Notes: generated by a model not told the origin, from the letters alone. A stretch of 32,975 nucleotides of DNA from Streptomyces sp. DI166 (GCF_900091315.1 NZ_FLSP01000092.1:1-32975), one strand, 5' to 3'; positions 7,302 through 15,747 are shown, numbered from the stretch's first letter. Program-made: numbers and translations.

Positions 7302-8455
7302 CGGTATCGGCGTTCGTCTACCCCTGGGACGTCAACGGCGACCCGGAGGCGGCGGGGCGGATCGCCGCGCTCGGGGTGGGGCAGGTGACGCTCGCGGCCG
7401 CCTACCACTCGACGCGCGCGCTGACCCCGCGGCACCCGCGCCACCGCATCGTCACGGCGGAGCACGCGGCGGTGCTGTACCCCCCGGGAGCGCTCTGGGA
7501 GGGGCGCAAGCTGCGGCCCTACCCCGCGGGTGACTGGGCCCCGGGTGATGCCTTCGGCGAGGCGGCACGGGCGCTCGCGGAGGCGGGCCTCGACGTGCAC
7601 AGCTGGGTCGTGCTGGCGCACAACTCCCGTCTGGGCGCGGAGCATCCGGACACCTCCGTCGTCAACGCCTACGGCGACCGCTACCCCTGGGCGCCGTGCA
7701 TCGCCCAGCCCGCCACGCGCGCGTACCTGACCGACCTGGCGGTCGAGGCGGCGGTACGGCCGGGCGCGCGGGGCACGGAACTGGAGTCCCTCGGCTGGTA
7801 CGGCCTGGCCCATCTGCACGCCCACGACAAGACCGGCGGGGTCGGGCTCGGCGAGGCCGGGCAGTACCTGATGTCCCTCTGCTTCTGCCCGGCCTGCCGC
7901 GCGGGCTACGGCACCCAGGGCCTCGACCCCGACGAACTGGCGGCCCTCGTCCGGGCCGCGCTGGAGCCGCTGTGGCGGGGTGGGGGCGCCGACGAGGGCT
8001 GGGCGGACGTGGAGAAGCCGCTCGGCGAGTCGACCGCGGCGGCCACGCGCGCGTGGCGCGACGAAACGGCCCGCACGCTCCAGGAGTCCGTCGTCGCGGC
8101 GGTACGCGCCGCCGCGCCGCCCGGCTTCCGGATCCTGCTGCACGCCGACCCGGTGCCGTACCACTGCGGCGCCAACGCCGGGGTGGACCCCGCGCACATC
8201 CTGACCGTGGCCGACGGTGTGGTCGTGCCGTGCACGGGCGGGGCGGGGCTGCTGGCGCCGTTCGCGGAACAGGCGCGCGGTGTCCTCGCCGCCAACTTCA
8301 CCGTGGTCTCCGGGATGGGCGGAAGCCCGGGGACGCTGGCGGCGGACATCGCGCGGGCGAGGGAACGGGGGGCCACGGAAGTGCGGCTGTATCACGCGGG
8401 GCTGGCGTCGGACGGGGACCTGGAGTCGGTGCGGGAGGCGTTGGCCGGGGCCTGA
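7298..8455 (+). CDS. Unrecognised 385-aa protein coupled to kdgD
   Basis: I do not recognise a named family. The protein is soluble, has no signal peptide and looks like a TIM barrel: it begins with a short strand and FVYPWDVNG, has a WVVLAHN strand, a GWYGLAHLHAHDK segment, a CFCPACRAGYG motif with three closely spaced cysteines, and a late strand ending YHAGLAS. The pattern CxCxxC followed later by aromatic and His residues recalls glycoside-hydrolase-like or metal-binding barrels, but no catalytic pair can be assigned. Its GTG overlaps the KdgD stop codon, so it is almost certainly co-translated and may act in uronate or aldarate breakdown. Its last 64 bases overlap the opposing MFS gene. 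Confidence 0.8.
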   Translation: MTVSAFVYPWDVNGDPEAAGRIAALGVGQVTLAAAYHSTRALTPRHPRHRIVTAEHAAVLYPPGALWEGRKLRPYPAGDWAPGDAFGEAARALAEAGLDVHSWVVLAHNSRLGAEHPDTSVVNAYGDRYPWAPCIAQPATRAYLTDLAVEAAVRPGARGTELESLGWYGLAHLHAHDKTGGVGLGEAGQYLMSLCFCPACRAGYGTQGLDPDELAALVRAALEPLWRGGGADEGWADVEKPLGESTAAATRAWRDETARTLQESVVAAVRAAAPPGFRILLHADPVPYHCGANAGVDPAHILTVADGVVVPCTGGAGLLAPFAEQARGVLAANFTVVSGMGGSPGTLAADIARARERGATEVRLYHAGLASDGDLESVREALAGA

Positions 8456-9624
8456 AGCAGGGGTACGGCGGCCAGTACGGGCACCAGGCCCGCGCACCCC
8501 AGCAGCAGGCGGTGATCGACCCCTTCCACCAGGGCCGCGCCCGCCGCCAGCCCGAGCACGTTCGGGGTGAACACCAGCGTCTGTGCGGTGGCCGTGACCC
8601 GGCCCAGCAGCGGACCCGGGGTCTCGTGCTGAATTCGGGTGAGCGTGGCGATCAGTACGGCGGGCAGTCCCGCGCCGATCGCCGCGCCGCACGCCAGGGC
8701 CACCGCGTCCGAGGGCACGGCCCTGAGCGCCACGGCGGCCCCGAACAGGGCGACCCCGCACGCCGCGAACCGAGGGGCGCCCAGACGGCGCAGGGTGGGC
8801 CCGGAGATCAGGCCCACCGCCACCGACCCGGCGCCCTGGGCGGCGTAGAGCACACCCGCGTACGCGGGGGAGTGGCCGAGGGCCTCGACGACCGGGTGGA
8901 CCAGCGCGCCGTTGACCCCCGCGCAGAGCATGGTGACGCCGCCCGTCAGGGTCAGCAGCCGGGGTACCGGGCGCGCCCACAGGTGGCAGGCGCCCTCGGC
9001 GGTCCTGGTCCGCCGGCCGGCGGTGGGCCGCTGCGGCCGGGGCTCGCGGAGCCGGAGCCGGGCGTACACACCGGCCGCCAGCAGGAACGTCAGCGCGTCC
9101 AGGAGGGCCACGCCCGGGCCGCCGTACAGCGTGTAGAGGGCGGCACCGGCGGGAGGGGCGAGGATCTTCACGCCCTCGTTCGCCGTCATGCGCAGTCCGT
9201 TGAAGTCGCCGAGCAGGTCTGCGGGGAGGACTGATCCGACCAGGGCGGACTCGGCGGCGTCCTGGACGGCGCCAGTGGCGCCGTAGACGAACAGGACCGT
9301 GAACAGGAGCCAGACGGTGGCCGGGGAGTCCACCGTGAGCAGGGCCGGCAGGAGGGCCGCCAGCAGGGCGTTCGTGGCGATCAGCAGGGGCACCCGGCGG
9401 GTGCGGTCGGCGAGGGTGCCGAGCAGGGGGCCGGCCAGAGTGGGTGCCCACATCGCCACCAGACACAGTGCGGCGAGACCGTCGGAGCCCGTGAGGTCCT
9501 TCACCCACACCCCGGACACCAGCCAGAGCGCCGAGGTGCCGAAGCCGGAGACCACGACTCCGGTCAGACAGAGCGCGGCGGTGCGGTCGCGGGCCACCCG
9601 GAGCAACGTCCATTTCGTCGTCAT
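8392..9624 (-). CDS. MFS transporter (efflux type)
   Basis: A 410-aa polytopic membrane protein with around 12 hydrophobic segments. The loop between spans 2 and 3 (GTLADRTRRVPLL) is the major-facilitator motif A, and the arrangement resembles the macrolide-efflux-like branch of MFS exporters. The substrate is unknown. The first stop in frame is at 8392, so the 3' end genuinely overlaps the convergent upstream gene by 64 bp. No strong ribosome-binding site precedes the ATG at 9624. It is divergent from the TIGR03086 gene across a 150-bp region that holds nested inverted repeats. Confidence 0.85.
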   Translation of the reverse strand: MTTKWTLLRVARDRTAALCLTGVVVSGFGTSALWLVSGVWVKDLTGSDGLAALCLVAMWAPTLAGPLLGTLADRTRRVPLLIATNALLAALLPALLTVDSPATVWLLFTVLFVYGATGAVQDAAESALVGSVLPADLLGDFNGLRMTANEGVKILAPPAGAALYTLYGGPGVALLDALTFLLAAGVYARLRLREPRPQRPTAGRRTRTAEGACHLWARPVPRLLTLTGGVTMLCAGVNGALVHPVVEALGHSPAYAGVLYAAQGAGSVAVGLISGPTLRRLGAPRFAACGVALFGAAVALRAVPSDAVALACGAAIGAGLPAVLIATLTRIQHETPGPLLGRVTATAQTLVFTPNVLGLAAGAALVEGVDHRLLLGCAGLVPVLAAVPLLQAPANASRTDSRSPSDASPA

Positions 9625-9625
9625 G

Positions 9626-9687
9626 CCTGGTCAGCGTGGGCCTAAGGACCGGGGGTGCGGATCGGGCAGGTGCCTTAGACGACCAGG
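9626..9687. promoter_or_regulatory. Nested inverted repeats in divergent promoter region
   Basis: An outer pair CCTGGTC (9626-9632) / GACCAGG (9681-9687) encloses an inner pair CTAAGG (9642-9647) / CCTTAG (9673-9678). They lie between the MFS gene and the TIGR03086 gene and could bind a shared regulator or form a leader hairpin. Confidence 0.35.
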
Positions 9688-9774
9688 TGCGGGGGCGCGC
9701 GGCGATGAGTTCCCGGGGGCCGGAGGGTCAACCTTTCACCACCGAACTCAGGGAACGCCGAGGAGCGAGCCACC

Positions 9775-10362
9775 ATGACGGAATCGATCATCGATCTCGG
9801 ACCCCAGACCCGGGTCCTGGCCCGCCTCGCCGAGGGCGTGACCGACGCGCAGCTGACGGACCCGACCCCCTGCCCTGAGCTGCGGGTCCGCAATCTGCTG
9901 GGGCACCTGCTGGGCCTGACCGTCGCCTTCCGCGACGCCGGCCGCAAGAGCCTGGGCGCGACGACCGACACCAACCCCTTCGGCACCCTTCCCGACGTCG
10001 GGCCCGGCTGGCGCGAGGAGTTCCCGAAGGTCCTCGACGAACTCGCCGAGGTCTGGCGGGATCCTGAGGCGTGGACCGGGATGACCCGGGCGGGAGGCTT
10101 CGACCTGCCCGGCGAGGTCGCGGGTGCCGTGGCCGTCGACGAACTCGTCATCCACGGCTGGGACCTGGCCCGCGCCACGGGCCAGGCGTACACCCCGGAC
10201 CCGGCCGCCCTGAACGCCTGCCACGCCTTCCAGCTCGCCTCCGAGCACGACCCGAGCCGGGACGAGATCTTCGGGCCGGTCGTCCCGGTCCCGGACACCG
10301 CCTCCGTACTGGACCACGCGGTGGGCCTGAGCGGGCGGGACCCGGGGTGGAGCCGGTCCTGA
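9775..10362 (+). CDS. TIGR03086-family metal-binding protein (DinB / maleylpyruvate isomerase fold)
   Basis: A 195-aa soluble protein with the N-terminal mycothiol-dependent maleylpyruvate isomerase-like domain: TPCPELRVRNLLGHLLGL near residues 30-50 and DELVIHGWDLARATG near 122-136. The His in each of these motifs and a central acidic residue normally bind a metal ion. Members of this actinobacterial family are thought to act in mycothiol- or thiol-dependent chemistry, but most have no demonstrated substrate. AGGAG lies nine bases before the ATG. A hairpin at 10391-10417 follows the gene. Confidence 0.85.
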   Translation: MTESIIDLGPQTRVLARLAEGVTDAQLTDPTPCPELRVRNLLGHLLGLTVAFRDAGRKSLGATTDTNPFGTLPDVGPGWREEFPKVLDELAEVWRDPEAWTGMTRAGGFDLPGEVAGAVAVDELVIHGWDLARATGQAYTPDPAALNACHAFQLASEHDPSRDEIFGPVVPVPDTASVLDHAVGLSGRDPGWSRS

Positions 10363-10390
10363 ACGCGGAGGTCAGTGGCCCAACGACCGC

Positions 10391-10417
10391 CCGGGGACGC
10401 CGGATCGGGGTCCCCGG
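10391..10417 (+). terminator. Candidate terminator after TIGR03086 gene
   Basis: CCGGGGAC (10391-10398) and GTCCCCGG (10410-10417) form an 8-bp stem with an 11-base loop, located between the TIGR03086 gene and the promoter of the GntR operon. There is no clear U-tract, as is common in Streptomyces. Confidence 0.5.
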
Positions 10418-10454
10418 CCTCCGAGCGTGCCCCCAACTTCCTTTGTCAGAAGCA

Positions 10455-10483
10455 TTGACGAAACACATGCGTGCTCCTACCTT
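10455..10483 (+). promoter_or_regulatory. Sigma70-type promoter of the GntR catabolic operon
   Basis: TTGACG (10455-10460) and TACCTT (10478-10483) are 17 bases apart, a near-ideal HrdB promoter. The expected start site, near 10490, is immediately followed by palindromes that could be repressor sites. Confidence 0.65.
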
Positions 10484-10491
10484 CATCGCGT

Positions 10492-10514
10492 CGTACTTCG
10501 TACGTCATATATGA
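10492..10514. promoter_or_regulatory. Candidate GntR operators at the transcription start
   Basis: Two adjacent palindromes, CGTAC-TTC-GTACG (10492-10504) and TCATATATGA (10505-10514), sit just downstream of the -10 box and 30-50 bp before the GntR start codon. This placement suits autorepression by the encoded FadR/FCD-type GntR protein. Confidence 0.5.
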
Positions 10515-10544
10515 GACGCGATATGTGAGATCCGAGAGGCGCGC

Positions 10545-11201
10545 ATGACCTCTGTGCCCACGCCGATCCCCTCCCGCACGCAGTACGTGCTGGAGGAGAT
10601 CAAACGTCGTATCCTCACCGGGCAGTTGACGCCCGGCCAGGCCCTCGTCGAGACCGAGCTGGCCGCGCAGTTCGGGGTGTCCAAGACCCCGGTGCGCGAG
10701 GCGCTCAAGACGCTCGCCGGGACCGGGCTGGTGGTGATGAGCCAGTACAAGGGCGTCACGGTGCGCATGGTGGACGCGGACATGGCGCGCGAGGTCTACG
10801 ACGTGCGGCTCCTCCTCGAACCCGAGGCGCTGCGCCGGGCGGTGCGCCGGGGCGCCTCGCTGGACGCCGCCAAGGACGCGCTGACCCGGGCCGACGAGGC
10901 CACCGACACCGCCGAACGCTCCCTGGCCAACCGGGAGTTCCACCGCGCCCTGTACCTGCCCTGCGGCAACCCGCTGCTCGGCCGGATGCTCGACGAGGTC
11001 CGCGACCAGGCCGCCCTGGTCTCCGCCGTCGCCTGGGCCTCCTCCCCCTCCTGGGAGCGGGAGGCCGGTGAGCACCGGGAGATCCTGCGGCTCGCCCTGG
11101 AGGGCGACGCGGACGGCGCAGCCCGCGCCCTGCACGCCCACATCGCGTCGTTCGTCGAGCGGGCGTTCCCCGACGCCTCGGACCAGGAAGGCCAGGAATG
11201 A
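10545..11201 (+). CDS. GntR-family (FCD subfamily) transcriptional regulator
   Basis: A 218-aa regulator with an N-terminal GntR winged helix (YVLEEIKRRILTGQLTPGQ, then ELAAQFGVSKTPVREALKTL) and an all-helical FCD effector domain. The usual metal-binding set is visible: Asp in EVYDVR, His in NREFHRALY, His in GEHREILRL and His in HAHIASF. FCD regulators normally sense carboxylic or sugar acids. It is the first gene of the catabolic operon; its stop overlaps the next ATG (ATGA). It probably represses the cluster until a sugar acid such as a keto-deoxy acid binds. Confidence 0.92.
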   Translation: MTSVPTPIPSRTQYVLEEIKRRILTGQLTPGQALVETELAAQFGVSKTPVREALKTLAGTGLVVMSQYKGVTVRMVDADMAREVYDVRLLLEPEALRRAVRRGASLDAAKDALTRADEATDTAERSLANREFHRALYLPCGNPLLGRMLDEVRDQAALVSAVAWASSPSWEREAGEHREILRLALEGDADGAARALHAHIASFVERAFPDASDQEGQE

Positions 11202-12109
11202 GCAGCGAGACGTTCGAGACCCAGCGGGCGGCCCTGGCCGACGTGGTGTCGATCCCGGTGACCCCCTTCGCCGAGGACGGCAGCATCGACCAGGACGCCC
11301 ACCGGGCCCTGCTGCGTCGGCTGCTCGACGGAGGCATCCGCACCCTCACCCCCAACGGCAACACCGGCGAGTTCTACGCCCTCACCCCGCAGGAGCGCCG
11401 GCTCGTCACCGAGATCACCCTCGACGAGGCCGGCGACCGCGCCGTGGTCATCGTCGGCGTCGGCCACGACGTGCCCACCGCCGTCGCCTCCGCCCGGCAC
11501 GCCCGCGAGCGGGGCGCTGCGATGGTGATGGTGCACCAGCCCGTCCACCCCTACGTCTCGCAGAGCGGCTGGGTCGACTACCACCGCGCCATCGCCGAGG
11601 CCGTCCCCGAGCTGGGCGTGGTGCCCTACATCCGCAACGAGCGGCTGGAGGGGCGGCGGCTGGCCGAACTCGCCGACCACTGCCCGAACGTGATCGGTGT
11701 GAAGTACGCCGTCCCGGACGCCGCCCGGTTCGCCTCCTTCGCGCGGGACGCGGGCCTGGACCGCTTCGTGTGGGTCGCCGGGCTCGCCGAGCCGTACGCC
11801 CCCTCCTACTTCTCCGCGGGCGCCACCGGCTTCACCTCGGGGCTGGTGAACGTCGCCCCGGCCGTTTCGCTGAACATGATCGAGGCGCTTCGCTCCGGTG
11901 ACTACCCGGCCGCCATGAAGGTCTGGGAGCAGATCCGCCGCTTCGAGGAACTGCGCGCCGCCAACGGCTCCGCCAACAACGTCACCGTCGTGAAGGAAGC
12001 CCTCGCCTCCCTCGGCCTGTGTCGCCGCGAGGTCCGCCCGCCGAGCCGCCCGCTGCCCGAGAGCGAGCGCGCCGAGGTCGCCGCGATAGCCGCGGGGTGG
12101 TCGGTATGA
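11198..12109 (+). CDS. DHDPS-family lyase, probable 2-keto-3-deoxy sugar-acid dehydratase/aldolase
   Basis: A 303-aa TIM-barrel protein of the DHDPS/NAL superfamily. The ligand-binding motif is GNTGEFYAL (residues 54-62), the catalytic Tyr144 is in VPYIRNE and the Schiff-base Lys169 is in GVKYAV. It is not a lysine-pathway enzyme by context: it lies between a GntR regulator and a sugar-acid dehydratase, overlapping both neighbours by ATGA junctions. Family members in such settings either dehydrate or cleave the 2-keto-3-deoxy acid made by the dehydratase. Sequence alone does not distinguish a dehydratase (to 2-oxoglutarate semialdehyde) from an aldolase (to pyruvate plus an aldehyde). Confidence 0.85.
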   Translation: MSSETFETQRAALADVVSIPVTPFAEDGSIDQDAHRALLRRLLDGGIRTLTPNGNTGEFYALTPQERRLVTEITLDEAGDRAVVIVGVGHDVPTAVASARHARERGAAMVMVHQPVHPYVSQSGWVDYHRAIAEAVPELGVVPYIRNERLEGRRLAELADHCPNVIGVKYAVPDAARFASFARDAGLDRFVWVAGLAEPYAPSYFSAGATGFTSGLVNVAPAVSLNMIEALRSGDYPAAMKVWEQIRRFEELRAANGSANNVTVVKEALASLGLCRREVRPPSRPLPESERAEVAAIAAGWSV

Positions 12110-13839
12110 CCGGCCGCCGCAGATCGCCGGAGGAGCTGCGCAGCCACCAGTGGTACGGCACCGAGGGCCAGTTGCGCACCTGGTCGCACAACGCCCGGAT
12201 GCGGCAGCTCGGTTACGAGGACGAGGAGTACCGGGGCCGCCCGGTGATCGCCGTCCTGAACACCTGGTCCGACATCAACCCCTGCCACGTGCATCTGCGC
12301 GAGCGGGCCCAGGCGGTCAAGCGGGGTGTGTGGCAGGCGGGCGGCTTCCCGCTGGAGTTCCCGGTCTCCACCCTCTCGGAGACCTACCAGAAGCCGACCC
12401 CCATGCTCTACCGCAACCTCCTCGCCCTGGAGACGGAGGAGCTGCTGCGCTCCTACCCCGTGGACGCGGCGGTCCTGCTCGGCGGCTGCGACAAGTCGAC
12501 CCCGGCCCTGCTGATGGGCGCGGCCTCCGCCGACATCCCGTCGATCTTCGTGCCCGCGGGACCCATGCTGCCGGGGCACTGGCGCGGGGAGACCCTCGGG
12601 TCCGGTACCGACATGTGGAAGTACTGGGACGAGCACCGCGCGGGCAACCTCACCGACTGCGAACTGCGCGAACTCCAGGGCGGCCTGGCCCGTTCCCCGG
12701 GCCACTGCATGACCATGGGCACCGCCTCCACGATGACCGCGGCGGCCGAGGCGCTCGGCATGACCCTGTCCGGCGCCTCCTCGATCCCCGCCGTCGACTC
12801 CGGGCACGAGCGGATGGCCGCCGCCTCCGGGCGCCGCGCCGTGGAGCTGGCCTGGACCGGGCTCGCCCCCTCGCGGATCCTCACCAGGGAGGCCTTCGAG
12901 GACGCCGTCACCACCGTGCTCGGCCTCGGCGGCTCCACCAACGCCGTCATCCACCTGATCGCCCTCGCCCGCCGCTGCCAGGTCGACCTCACCCTCGACG
13001 ACTTCGACCGCATCGCGCGGACCGTGCCGGTGCTGGCCAACGTCCGGCCGGGCGGCGAGACGTACCTGATGGAGGACTTCCACTTCGCCGGGGGACTGCC
13101 CGCCTTCCTCTCCCGCATCCCCGACCTGCTGCACCTGGACCGCCCCACCGTGAGCGGCACCCTCGGCGAGCGCATCGCCGGCGCCCAAGTGCACAACGAC
13201 GACGTCATCCGGCCCCGGGACAACCCCGTCGCGGCCGAGGGAGGGGTCGCCGTACTGCGCGGCAACCTCTGCCCCGACGGCGCCGTCATCAAGCACATCT
13301 CCGCCGAACCGCACCTGCTCAAGCACACCGGCCCCGCCGTCGTCTTCGACGACTACAAGGCCATGCAGCGCACCATCAACGACCCGGACCTGGGCATCAC
13401 CGCCGACAGCGTGCTGGTGCTGCGCAACTCCGGCCCCAAGGGCGGCCCCGGCATGCCCGAGTACGGAATGCTCCCCATCCCCGACCACCTCCTCAAACAG
13501 GGGGTACGGGACATGGTCCGGATCTCCGACGCCCGCATGAGCGGCACCAGTTACGGCGCCTGCGCGCTGCACGTCGCGCCGGAGTCGTACGTCGGCGGAC
13601 CCCTCGCGCTGGTCCGCACCGGGGATCTGATCACCCTGGACGTCGAGGCGCGCACCCTCCAACTGAACGTGGACGACGAGGAGTTGGAGCGGCGCCGGGC
13701 CGCGTGGACACCCCCGCCCACCCGCTACGAACGGGGATACGGCGCGCTCTACAACGACCAGGTCGGCCAGGCCGACACCGGCTGCGACTTCGAGTTCCTG
13801 GCCCGCCCGGGCGAGGTGCGGGACCCGTACGCCGGCTGA
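12106..13839 (+). CDS. IlvD/EDD-family sugar-acid dehydratase (L-arabinonate/D-xylonate dehydratase-like)
   Basis: A 577-aa iron-sulfur dehydratase. Cluster ligands are Cys60 (SDINPCH), Cys128 (LGGCDKSTPA, with Lys130) and Cys201 (GHCMTMGTAST). This spacing and the overall length closely match what is known of the sugar-acid branch, exemplified by L-arabinonate dehydratase, which holds a [2Fe-2S] cluster and Mg2+. It removes water from an aldonic acid to give a 2-keto-3-deoxy acid, the expected substrate of the coupled DHDPS-family protein. The ATG at 12106 overlaps the previous stop. Branched-chain dihydroxy-acid dehydratase is less likely given the neighbours. The exact sugar acid is unproven. 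Confidence 0.87.
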   Translation: MTGRRRSPEELRSHQWYGTEGQLRTWSHNARMRQLGYEDEEYRGRPVIAVLNTWSDINPCHVHLRERAQAVKRGVWQAGGFPLEFPVSTLSETYQKPTPMLYRNLLALETEELLRSYPVDAAVLLGGCDKSTPALLMGAASADIPSIFVPAGPMLPGHWRGETLGSGTDMWKYWDEHRAGNLTDCELRELQGGLARSPGHCMTMGTASTMTAAAEALGMTLSGASSIPAVDSGHERMAAASGRRAVELAWTGLAPSRILTREAFEDAVTTVLGLGGSTNAVIHLIALARRCQVDLTLDDFDRIARTVPVLANVRPGGETYLMEDFHFAGGLPAFLSRIPDLLHLDRPTVSGTLGERIAGAQVHNDDVIRPRDNPVAAEGGVAVLRGNLCPDGAVIKHISAEPHLLKHTGPAVVFDDYKAMQRTINDPDLGITADSVLVLRNSGPKGGPGMPEYGMLPIPDHLLKQGVRDMVRISDARMSGTSYGACALHVAPESYVGGPLALVRTGDLITLDVEARTLQLNVDDEELERRRAAWTPPPTRYERGYGALYNDQVGQADTGCDFEFLARPGEVRDPYAG

Positions 13840-13846
13840 ACCACCC

Positions 13847-13872
13847 CTCGACCGCCGCCCCTCTTGGTCGAG
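13847..13872 (+). terminator. Hairpin in gap between dehydratase and permease genes
   Basis: CTCGACC (13847-13853) pairs with GGTCGAG (13866-13872) across a 12-base loop, just before the LacI-type palindrome at 13892. It may weaken read-through from the metabolic genes into the transporter genes. The stem is only 7 bp, so this is tentative. Confidence 0.35.
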
Positions 13873-13888
13873 ACCCCGAACAGTGATC

Positions 13889-13902
13889 GGAAAGCGCTTC
13901 AC
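13889..13902. promoter_or_regulatory. Candidate LacI-type operator upstream of permease gene
   Basis: The core AAGCGCTT (13892-13899) is the central motif of many LacI/GalR-family operators. It lies about 25 bp upstream of the permease start. A second, perfect 14-bp version occurs at 19323-19336 ahead of the matching sugar-binding protein gene. No LacI-family gene is in the window. Confidence 0.55.
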
Positions 13903-13921
13903 CGAGAACGGAGAAACAGTC

Positions 13922-14857
13922 ATGGCCCAAGCCGCAGCCGTGGCGAAACCGCCCGCGCCACCGAGGCGGCGCCGTGCCTCCGCCACCCCGCGCAGGCTGC
14001 CGTACCTGCTGATCGCCCCGGCCGCCCTGCTCATGCTGGGCTTCATCGCCTACCCGGTGATCAGCGTCTTCTACTACAGCCTGCAGAACTACAACCCCAC
14101 CAAACCGTGGCGCAACGGCTTCGCGGGCTTCGACAACTTCGTCCACGCCTTCACCGACGACCCGCTGTTCTGGGACACCCTGGTCTTCAGCGCCAAGTGG
14201 GTGGTCGTCGAGGTCGGACTCCAGCTGCTGTTCGGACTCGCGCTGGCCCTCATCGTCAACCAGACCTTCGTCGGGCGGGGTCTGGGACGGGCGCTGGTGT
14301 TCTCGCCGTGGGCCGTCTCCGGGGTGCTGACCTCCGCGATCTGGGTGCTGCTCTACAACTCCCAGACCGGAATCACCCGTTACCTCGCGGACATGGGCAT
14401 CGGCTCCTACGGCACCAGCTGGCTGTCGGACACCTCCACCGTCTTCCCGGCGGCGATCGTCGCCGACCTGTGGCGCGGGGTGCCCTTCTTCGCGATCCTC
14501 ATCCTCGCCGACCTCCAGTCCGTCTCCAAGGACCTCTACGAGGCCGCCGAGGTCGACGGGGCCAGCCGGTTCAAGCAGTTCTGGCACATCACGCTGCCGC
14601 ACCTGAAGGACGCCATCATCCTGTCCACGCTGCTGCGCGCGGTGTGGGAGTTCAACAACGTCGACCTGCTCTACACCCTCACCGGCGGCGGACCCGCGGG
14701 CGAGACGACGACCCTCCCGCTCTACATCGCCAACACCAGCGTCGACGCCCACAACTTCGGCTACGCGTCGGCCCTGACCACCGTCGCGTTCGTGATCCTG
14801 CTCTTCTGCTCGATGGTCTATCTGCGGCTGAGCAAGTTCGGAGGCGAGAGCAAGTGA
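13922..14857 (+). CDS. Carbohydrate ABC transporter permease (MalF type)
   Basis: A 311-aa membrane protein with a basic/proline-rich N-terminus (KPPAPPRRRRA), a first span at LLIAPAALLMLGFIAYPVI and about five more. The EAA loop is YEAAEVDGASRFKQFWHITL. The ATG at 13922 is preceded by GGAG at eight bases; a longer frame from GTG at 13883 would run through the LacI-type palindrome and is less likely. It forms a heterodimeric channel with the next permease, to which it is coupled by a GTGA overlap. The substrate is presumably the oligosaccharide or sugar processed by the GH43 and oxidoreductase genes downstream. Confidence 0.92.
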   Translation: MAQAAAVAKPPAPPRRRRASATPRRLPYLLIAPAALLMLGFIAYPVISVFYYSLQNYNPTKPWRNGFAGFDNFVHAFTDDPLFWDTLVFSAKWVVVEVGLQLLFGLALALIVNQTFVGRGLGRALVFSPWAVSGVLTSAIWVLLYNSQTGITRYLADMGIGSYGTSWLSDTSTVFPAAIVADLWRGVPFFAILILADLQSVSKDLYEAAEVDGASRFKQFWHITLPHLKDAIILSTLLRAVWEFNNVDLLYTLTGGGPAGETTTLPLYIANTSVDAHNFGYASALTTVAFVILLFCSMVYLRLSKFGGESK

Positions 14858-15747
14858 GCATCAAGGAAGCCGCCCCCGCCGTGCCCACCGTGCGCACGTC
14901 CCCGCCACCGCCCCGGCCCACCAAGGGCCACCGCGCCTGGGACGAGGTCCCGCGCTGGCAGATCTACCTCCCGCTCGGCATCTACCTGCTGTTCACCCTG
15001 ATCCCCTTCTACTGGATCCTGCTCTTCGCGCTCCGCCCGGCCGGTTCCACCTCCCTGGTGCCCTGGCCGATGACCTTCGACCACTTCGACAAGGTGTGGA
15101 ATGAGCGCAGCTTCGGCACCTACTTCCAGAACAGCGTCCTGGTCGGCCTCGCCACCCTGGTGATGACGACGGTTGTCGCCCTGGCCGGGGGTTACGCGCT
15201 CGCCCGGTTCGACTTCAAGGTCAAGCGGGCCTTCATGCTGGCCCTGCTGTGCTCGCAGTTCGTGCCCGGCGCGCTGCTGCTGGTACCGCTGTTCGAGATC
15301 TTCGCCGAACTGCAGATGATCAACTCACTCGGCAGCGTCGTCCTCGCCGAGACCGTCTTCCAGCTCCCGCTGTCGATGATCCTGATCAGCAACTTCATCA
15401 AGAACGTGCCGTACTCCCTGGAGGAGGCCGCCTGGGTGGACGGCTGCGGACGGCTGCGGGCCTTCCGGGTGGTCGTGCTGCCGCTGCTGCGGCCCGGTCT
15501 GATCGCCGTCGGCTCCTTCGCCTTCGTGCACTCCTGGAACCACTTCCTGTTCGCCCTGATGTTCCTCAACAACCAGGAGAAGCAGACCGTCCCGGTCGGC
15601 CTCAACACCCTGATGAGCGCGGACAGCGTCGACCTCGGCGCCCTCGCGGCGGGCGGCATCATCGCCGCCGTCCCCGTGGTCATCGTCTTCGCCTTCATCC
15701 AGAAGTGGCTGATCACCGGGTTCAGCGCGGGGGCGGTGAAGGGATGA
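14854..15747 (+). CDS. Carbohydrate ABC transporter permease (MalG type)
   Basis: A 297-aa permease with a Pro-rich cytoplasmic N-terminus, a first span at YLPLGIYLLFTLIPFYWILL and the EAA loop EEAAWVDGCGRLRAFRVVVL. The start is GTG at 14854, overlapping the upstream stop and preceded by GGAGG. It ends with the GFSAGAVKG tail typical of CUT1 permeases. It partners the MalF-type protein and is coupled by ATGA to the oxidoreductase gene. The importer has no ATPase gene nearby. Confidence 0.92.
   Translation: MSIKEAAPAVPTVRTSPPPPRPTKGHRAWDEVPRWQIYLPLGIYLLFTLIPFYWILLFALRPAGSTSLVPWPMTFDHFDKVWNERSFGTYFQNSVLVGLATLVMTTVVALAGGYALARFDFKVKRAFMLALLCSQFVPGALLLVPLFEIFAELQMINSLGSVVLAETVFQLPLSMILISNFIKNVPYSLEEAAWVDGCGRLRAFRVVVLPLLRPGLIAVGSFAFVHSWNHFLFALMFLNNQEKQTVPVGLNTLMSADSVDLGALAAGGIIAAVPVVIVFAFIQKWLITGFSAGAVKG

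Noticed and set aside
13883..13921. Upstream GTG start giving 13 extra residues to the MalF-type permease
   Set aside because: It would run through the AAGCGCTT operator-like palindrome and lacks a ribosome-binding site; the ATG at 13922 has GGAG at eight bases.
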